Source: Lewinellaceae bacterium (GTDB lineage: Bacteria > Bacteroidota > Bacteroidia > Chitinophagales > Saprospiraceae). From it: 64,000 bases of DNA. Positions within the stretch are counted from its first letter, which is position 1. Every line of letters starts with the position of its first letter. The stretch is from the NCBI GenBank assembly GCA_020636095.1, contig JACJYN010000009.1:186001-250000 (forward strand), in the 5' to 3' direction. A model generated the notes under the pieces. It worked only from the letters and a program-made list of their open reading frames with translations. It made no database searches and had not been told where the DNA came from. A program made the position numbers and the translations under genes. Positions 60,113-64,000 of the stretch are shown here, in pieces.

Positions 60113-63100
60113 ATGAAAAAGATTTTAGCAACGCTGGTTGTAGGGCTGGCTCTGACGACTGTGGCATTTGCACAACCTACGATCAACATCGTTCCACCTG
60201 AGGGTGATGCGGCTTGTACCGATGAAAATATTTGCGTAGATGTTGTGGTCGCCAACTTCACCGATATTTTGGCCACGCGCTTTTTTATCCAGTGGGATAG
60301 TACCGTTCTACAATTCAACAACACCCAGGCTTACAACTTGCCCAACCTGGGGCCGGGCAACTTTACTCAGGTGAATAACGGCCGGGTATTGGTGGACTGG
60401 ATGGCGCTGAATGGCAATTGCAGCGACCCCACTGCCCAGGGGGTGACTACTGCCGACGGCATGGTCATTTTTCAGGTGTGTTTCACCGTATTGGGTAATT
60501 ATGGCGACGCCACCGATATCATTATTCCGGCCACGGCGAGCCCAATCACGCCGGACATCAAGCGGAAGGGCGCCGGCTGCACCAACATCGGTATTGAAGA
60601 TTCAGAGATAGACACCGCCCTGGTCTCCAGCTGTGTCCGCCCCTTCATCATTGATATTTCCGATGAACAGGGCAATGAAGGCGACCTGGTGTGTATCGAT
60701 TTCCGGGTGTTTGGTATGGATGCACTGACCAGCTTTCAGTTTCCCATTATTTGGGATGCCAGCAAGGCGACGTATGATAACATCCTTATTCCTCAGAACT
60801 TGCCCAACCTGGGCATCAGTAGCTTTGGTGTTCCCGGCCAGGCGGCTGGTGTTTTGCCTGGAAGCGTTACGGTCTCCTGGAACGCCCCGGTGCCGCAGAA
60901 TGGAATTTCACTGCCTGATTCCACGCTGATATTCCAGTTGTGCCTCCGCCTGAAGGATGGCTCCTGTAATATGATTTTTCCGGTAGTTATCGGCGATCAG
61001 CAGCCCGGGCAGAGTTTCTTCACGCCTCAGGCTTCCAACGATTTCCAGAGTGGGTTCAACGATATTGCGGTTGGGCAATTTGCCGGCGAAATTACAGTCG
61101 GCCCCTGTAACCCTACCGGGGTGCAGCTTTCTGCTGATTGCGGTACAGCGGATACCCTGAATAGCCAGATTTGTATTCCGGTGCTGGCCGGGGGGAACTT
61201 CCAGAATGTCACCGACCTTGCTTTCTTAATCGAGTGGAACCCGAATATCCTTTCCTTTACCAATACCCAAAGTGTAGGGCTTCCCGGAGGAATCACCTTC
61301 AATACTGCAAATGCGAGTAATGGTATTCTCGGAATGCAGTGGGATGGCAACCCCACCAACCGCAATGATGGTGATGTGCTCTTTGAGGTCTGCTTCGACA
61401 TAACAGGGCTTGGCGGCAATAGCCCCTTTACTTTCATCAATAACGAGGACGACCTTGCCCAGGTTAATAATGGCCCCAACATCGGCATCAACCCTACTAA
61501 CTGCGAAAAGGAGGTTATCCAGCCGGAAGGGGTGATCATAGACATCACCGATGACCTGCAGGGCCGCCCGGGAGATACCCTTTGCTTTGACTTTAGCGTC
61601 TTCAATTTCACCGATGTGGAGTCCATGCAGTTTTCTCTGGCCTTCGAGCCTAATTACATAGAGTTTATTCTGGCGGGGGGGATTCAGAACCTGACCCTGC
61701 CAGGAGCGACCATCGCCAACTTTGGGCTGCTCAGCACAGGCGCCGGCCAGATCACTTTCAACTGGACGGCCCCCTCGCCGTTGACCCTTCCTCCCGGCGA
61801 ATCTATCTTTACCCTTTGTTTCCGGATTCCCGATGATGCCACGCCGGGTATCTGCGATCTGTTGCAGGTTGCGGACGTTCCGATCGAAGCAGAGGTGATC
61901 ACTTCGAGCTCCAATGGCGAAAATATCGGTATTTATGATTCAGATAGCCGGTACTGCATCCTCAGCCCCGAAGGCTTTTATTTGGAGATAGGCAGTGTCA
62001 CCGGCGAAATTCAGGATACAGTTTGTCTACCCGTGAAGGTCTCCGAATTTACCGACATTACCGGCGGCGACTTTACCATCAACTGGAGCCCTGGCTCACT
62101 GGCGCTTATAGAAGTGAATGACCCGGGTGTTATCCCCGGCCTGAATATTGGCCTGGGTGGGCAACCGGTCGGAAATGCCGATTTTGACTTCAGTGCGCCC
62201 GGCGGCTTGTCCCTGCCCGACAGTACCGTGATTTTTGAAATGTGCTTTGAACTGCTGGGGCCTGCCGATAGCTGCTATGTGGTGGCCGTCCAAGATAACC
62301 CTCTGGCGGTTGTCACCACAGTCAATGGGCCCGGGAGTCTGTTGGATAGCCCCGGAGAAGCCTGTATCAAGGACCGGCTGTTCCTGGTGGACACGACTAT
62401 TATACCCGAAAGTTGCCCCGGTGCGGGCGACGGCTCCGCCCGGGTAGTTGTCGAGGGAGGCCAAGGGCCCTATATTTACAGCTGGCAAACACAGCCCCCC
62501 CAGTTTTTGGACTCGGCGCGTTTCCTGTCCGAAGGCTTTGTAATCGTAACCATCCTCGACCAGTCGGCGCCGCCGCTGAAGATCACGGATACACTCTATA
62601 TTCCGGCTTTGGGCGCAGACCTGTTTGTCAACGCGGGGCCGGACAAGGTTTCGAGCTGCGACCCCCCCTGCACCTTTATCAGCCCGCAAGCCAGCCAGGG
62701 GCCGGAAATCATGTATACCTGGACGGCAAGCCAGGGCGGCCAGGTTTGTAGCAACCCCAACAGCCGAACCCTCCTGGGGCGCGGGCCGGGCAAGTTTGTT
62801 ATTGAAGTAAAAGACATCAACACGGGCTGTTCCGTTACAGATGAGGTGCTCCTGACCCCGGCGGAATTCCCGGATGCCGAAGCGGGCGATGCCCTCAGCC
62901 TGACCTGCGTACGGGATGAGGTGACGCTCAATGCCTCCGGTTCTTCTCAGGGGGATTCCATCCAGTACACCTGGAGAGACCCGATGAATAATATCATTGC
63001 AGGCCCTTCCAATGCGGCGTCCACCGCCATCGGACAGGACACCGGTTTTTACTACCTGGAAGTGGAAATTGCCACTACCGGATGTGTTGCCGTTGACTCG

Positions 63101-64000
63101 GTTGAGGTGGTTCGGGATACCATTGCGCCCACCGCAGTGGCCAGCCCGGGCACCGATACGACCTTCCTGGGATGTAACGAAATGGCTACGCTCACGGGCT
63201 TTGCCGGTGATGTGACCCAGGGCCTCAGCTACGCCTGGGTGGATTCGAATGGTGATACCCTTACGACGGATTCCGTATATATGACCAACCAGCTCGGCAC
63301 CTACACTTTCCAGGTGCTGAACGAGGTGAATGGTTGTTTCAATTCTGATAATACCGTGGTAGTAACGGACTCTGCGGTGGCGGTCGTAGAAATACTGGGC
63401 AACCCAACGGTGGACTTCACCTGTAACGACCAGAATGTCATCCTGCGGGGAGTAGTCACCAATGTTCCGCCCGATGCCTTTTCCTACGAATGGATTGCCT
63501 CCAACGGGGCCGCTATTGCTCCGGGTACGGAAACGAGCCTCACTCCGGAAATCACATCGCCGGGCACACTCGAACTGGTAGTGACCAGTGATCAGACGGG
63601 CTGCGTGTCTTCGGCCAGCGCCGAGGTAGGCACCAATACCGATCCGCCCTTGATCGACGTCAGCGCACCCGATTCGCTGACCTGTATTCAGGAATCCATC
63701 CTGCTCGACGCCTCCGGCTCCGCACAGGGCGGCCCGTATCGCTATGTATGGCGCAATGTAGACCTCAACGTACAGGTGAACAACAATAACGAACCGACGG
63801 CAACGGTGGCATTGGAAGGTACTTATATCTTCACCTTACTGGATACGGTCTCCGGCTGTTCGGCGGCCGATACGATCATGGTGGTTCGGGACACCCTGCC
63901 GCCCAGCTTCTCCGCCGGCTTCCCCAATGACCTGACCTGCCTGAATGAGACGACGGAAGTCCGCACCCTGGTTGACCTGCCTTTTGGTACTTACACCATT
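60113..64000 (+). CDS. Giant secreted protein with cohesin-like and PKD/Ig-like domains (3'-truncated by window edge)
   Basis: At least 1296 codons with no stop before the window ends. A signal peptide (MKKILATLVVGLALTTVAFA) is followed by about five cohesin-like domains of roughly 140 residues, each with repeating SCV-type sequence (DVVVANFTDILATRFFIQWD; VCIDFRVFGMDALTSFQFPI; FDFSVFNFTDVESMQFSLAF; LPVKVSEFTDITGGDFTINW). From about residue 770, SprB-like/PKD or Ig-like repeats follow, containing VNAGPDKVSSCDPPCTFIS, LNASGSSQGDSIQYTWRDP and LTCIQESILLDASGSAQGG. A T9SS sorting domain is expected beyond the window. The PorP/SprF gene immediately upstream suggests a dedicated transport partner. 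This is probably a surface adhesin or matrix scaffold. Confidence 0.85.
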   Translation, partial: MKKILATLVVGLALTTVAFAQPTINIVPPEGDAACTDENICVDVVVANFTDILATRFFIQWDSTVLQFNNTQAYNLPNLGPGNFTQVNNGRVLVDWMALNGNCSDPTAQGVTTADGMVIFQVCFTVLGNYGDATDIIIPATASPITPDIKRKGAGCTNIGIEDSEIDTALVSSCVRPFIIDISDEQGNEGDLVCIDFRVFGMDALTSFQFPIIWDASKATYDNILIPQNLPNLGISSFGVPGQAAGVLPGSVTVSWNAPVPQNGISLPDSTLIFQLCLRLKDGSCNMIFPVVIGDQQPGQSFFTPQASNDFQSGFNDIAVGQFAGEITVGPCNPTGVQLSADCGTADTLNSQICIPVLAGGNFQNVTDLAFLIEWNPNILSFTNTQSVGLPGGITFNTANASNGILGMQWDGNPTNRNDGDVLFEVCFDITGLGGNSPFTFINNEDDLAQVNNGPNIGINPTNCEKEVIQPEGVIIDITDDLQGRPGDTLCFDFSVFNFTDVESMQFSLAFEPNYIEFILAGGIQNLTLPGATIANFGLLSTGAGQITFNWTAPSPLTLPPGESIFTLCFRIPDDATPGICDLLQVADVPIEAEVITSSSNGENIGIYDSDSRYCILSPEGFYLEIGSVTGEIQDTVCLPVKVSEFTDITGGDFTINWSPGSLALIEVNDPGVIPGLNIGLGGQPVGNADFDFSAPGGLSLPDSTVIFEMCFELLGPADSCYVVAVQDNPLAVVTTVNGPGSLLDSPGEACIKDRLFLVDTTIIPESCPGAGDGSARVVVEGGQGPYIYSWQTQPPQFLDSARFLSEGFVIVTILDQSAPPLKITDTLYIPALGADLFVNAGPDKVSSCDPPCTFISPQASQGPEIMYTWTASQGGQVCSNPNSRTLLGRGPGKFVIEVKDINTGCSVTDEVLLTPAEFPDAEAGDALSLTCVRDEVTLNASGSSQGDSIQYTWRDPMNNIIAGPSNAASTAIGQDTGFYYLEVEIATTGCVAVDSVEVVRDTIAPTAVASPGTDTTFLGCNEMATLTGFAGDVTQGLSYAWVDSNGDTLTTDSVYMTNQLGTYTFQVLNEVNGCFNSDNTVVVTDSAVAVVEILGNPTVDFTCNDQNVILRGVVTNVPPDAFSYEWIASNGAAIAPGTETSLTPEITSPGTLELVVTSDQTGCVSSASAEVGTNTDPPLIDVSAPDSLTCIQESILLDASGSAQGGPYRYVWRNVDLNVQVNNNNEPTATVALEGTYIFTLLDTVSGCSAADTIMVVRDTLPPSFSAGFPNDLTCLNETTEVRTLVDLPFGTYTI

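Overview
The window looks like a chromosomal contig of a Bacteroidota bacterium, most likely of the Saprospirales (Lewinella/Haliscomenobacter/Phaeodactylibacter-like). The evidence is type IX secretion (T9SS) signatures (a gliding-motility-associated C-terminal domain, a type A sorting domain, a PorP/SprF protein), a one-protein hybrid two-component regulator, OMP_b-brl porins, TAnnTTTG promoter motifs, few Shine-Dalgarno sites and a GC content visibly above 50%. No rRNA, tRNA or CRISPR array was recognised.

Layout. 1-9.7 kb: two SAM methyltransferases, Ada, a rhodanese, a BaiN/YhiN flavoprotein, a YdjM-like membrane protein whose 3' end is amplified into a 75-bp x 8 tandem array, an acyltransferase, an RluA-type pseudouridine synthase and a cNMP/CBS/nucleotidyltransferase protein. 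10.3-14.7 kb: a 1447-aa hybrid sensor kinase. 15-22 kb: a gene broken by a 152-bp MITE-like element, DUF502, rfbB, an OM protein, waaA, a haem-binding protein and a VIT1 transporter. 22-26 kb: aceK, then a DUF1641-sqr operon with its own terminator. 26-36 kb: OM and T9SS proteins, aspA, cysM, rtcB with archease nearby, cysE. 36-46 kb: a two-gene ABC exporter, acyl-CoA dehydrogenase, a glycine-betaine-type importer with a circularly permuted binding domain, a LolC/E-like permease, a HExxH protein and corA. 46-51 kb: a decayed accessory zone with a broken subtilase, a truncated CHAT-TPR protein, another gene remnant and two palindromic elements. 51-56 kb: nrdB and an intein-containing nrdA. 56-64 kb: an OM protein with calcium-type repeats, a glycosylasparaginase, a PorP/SprF protein and the first 1296 codons of a giant cohesin-like secreted protein that leaves the window.

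Themes. Cysteine synthesis (cysE, cysM) and sulfide handling (sqr) both occur. RtcB and archease form an RNA-ligation pair behind an unusual 15-bp AT-rich operator-like array. The nrd genes lie downstream of a cluster of DnaA-box-like palindromes.

The most unusual feature is the density of short palindromic, non-coding elements between genes (about 9.7, 15.0, 15.7, 18.6, 21.7, 34.7, 37.1, 43.8, 50.5 and 50.7 kb). Three have clean target-site duplications. Several with unrelated ends share a TAGC-loop-GCTA core, suggesting a family of non-autonomous elements mobilised or bound by a common factor.
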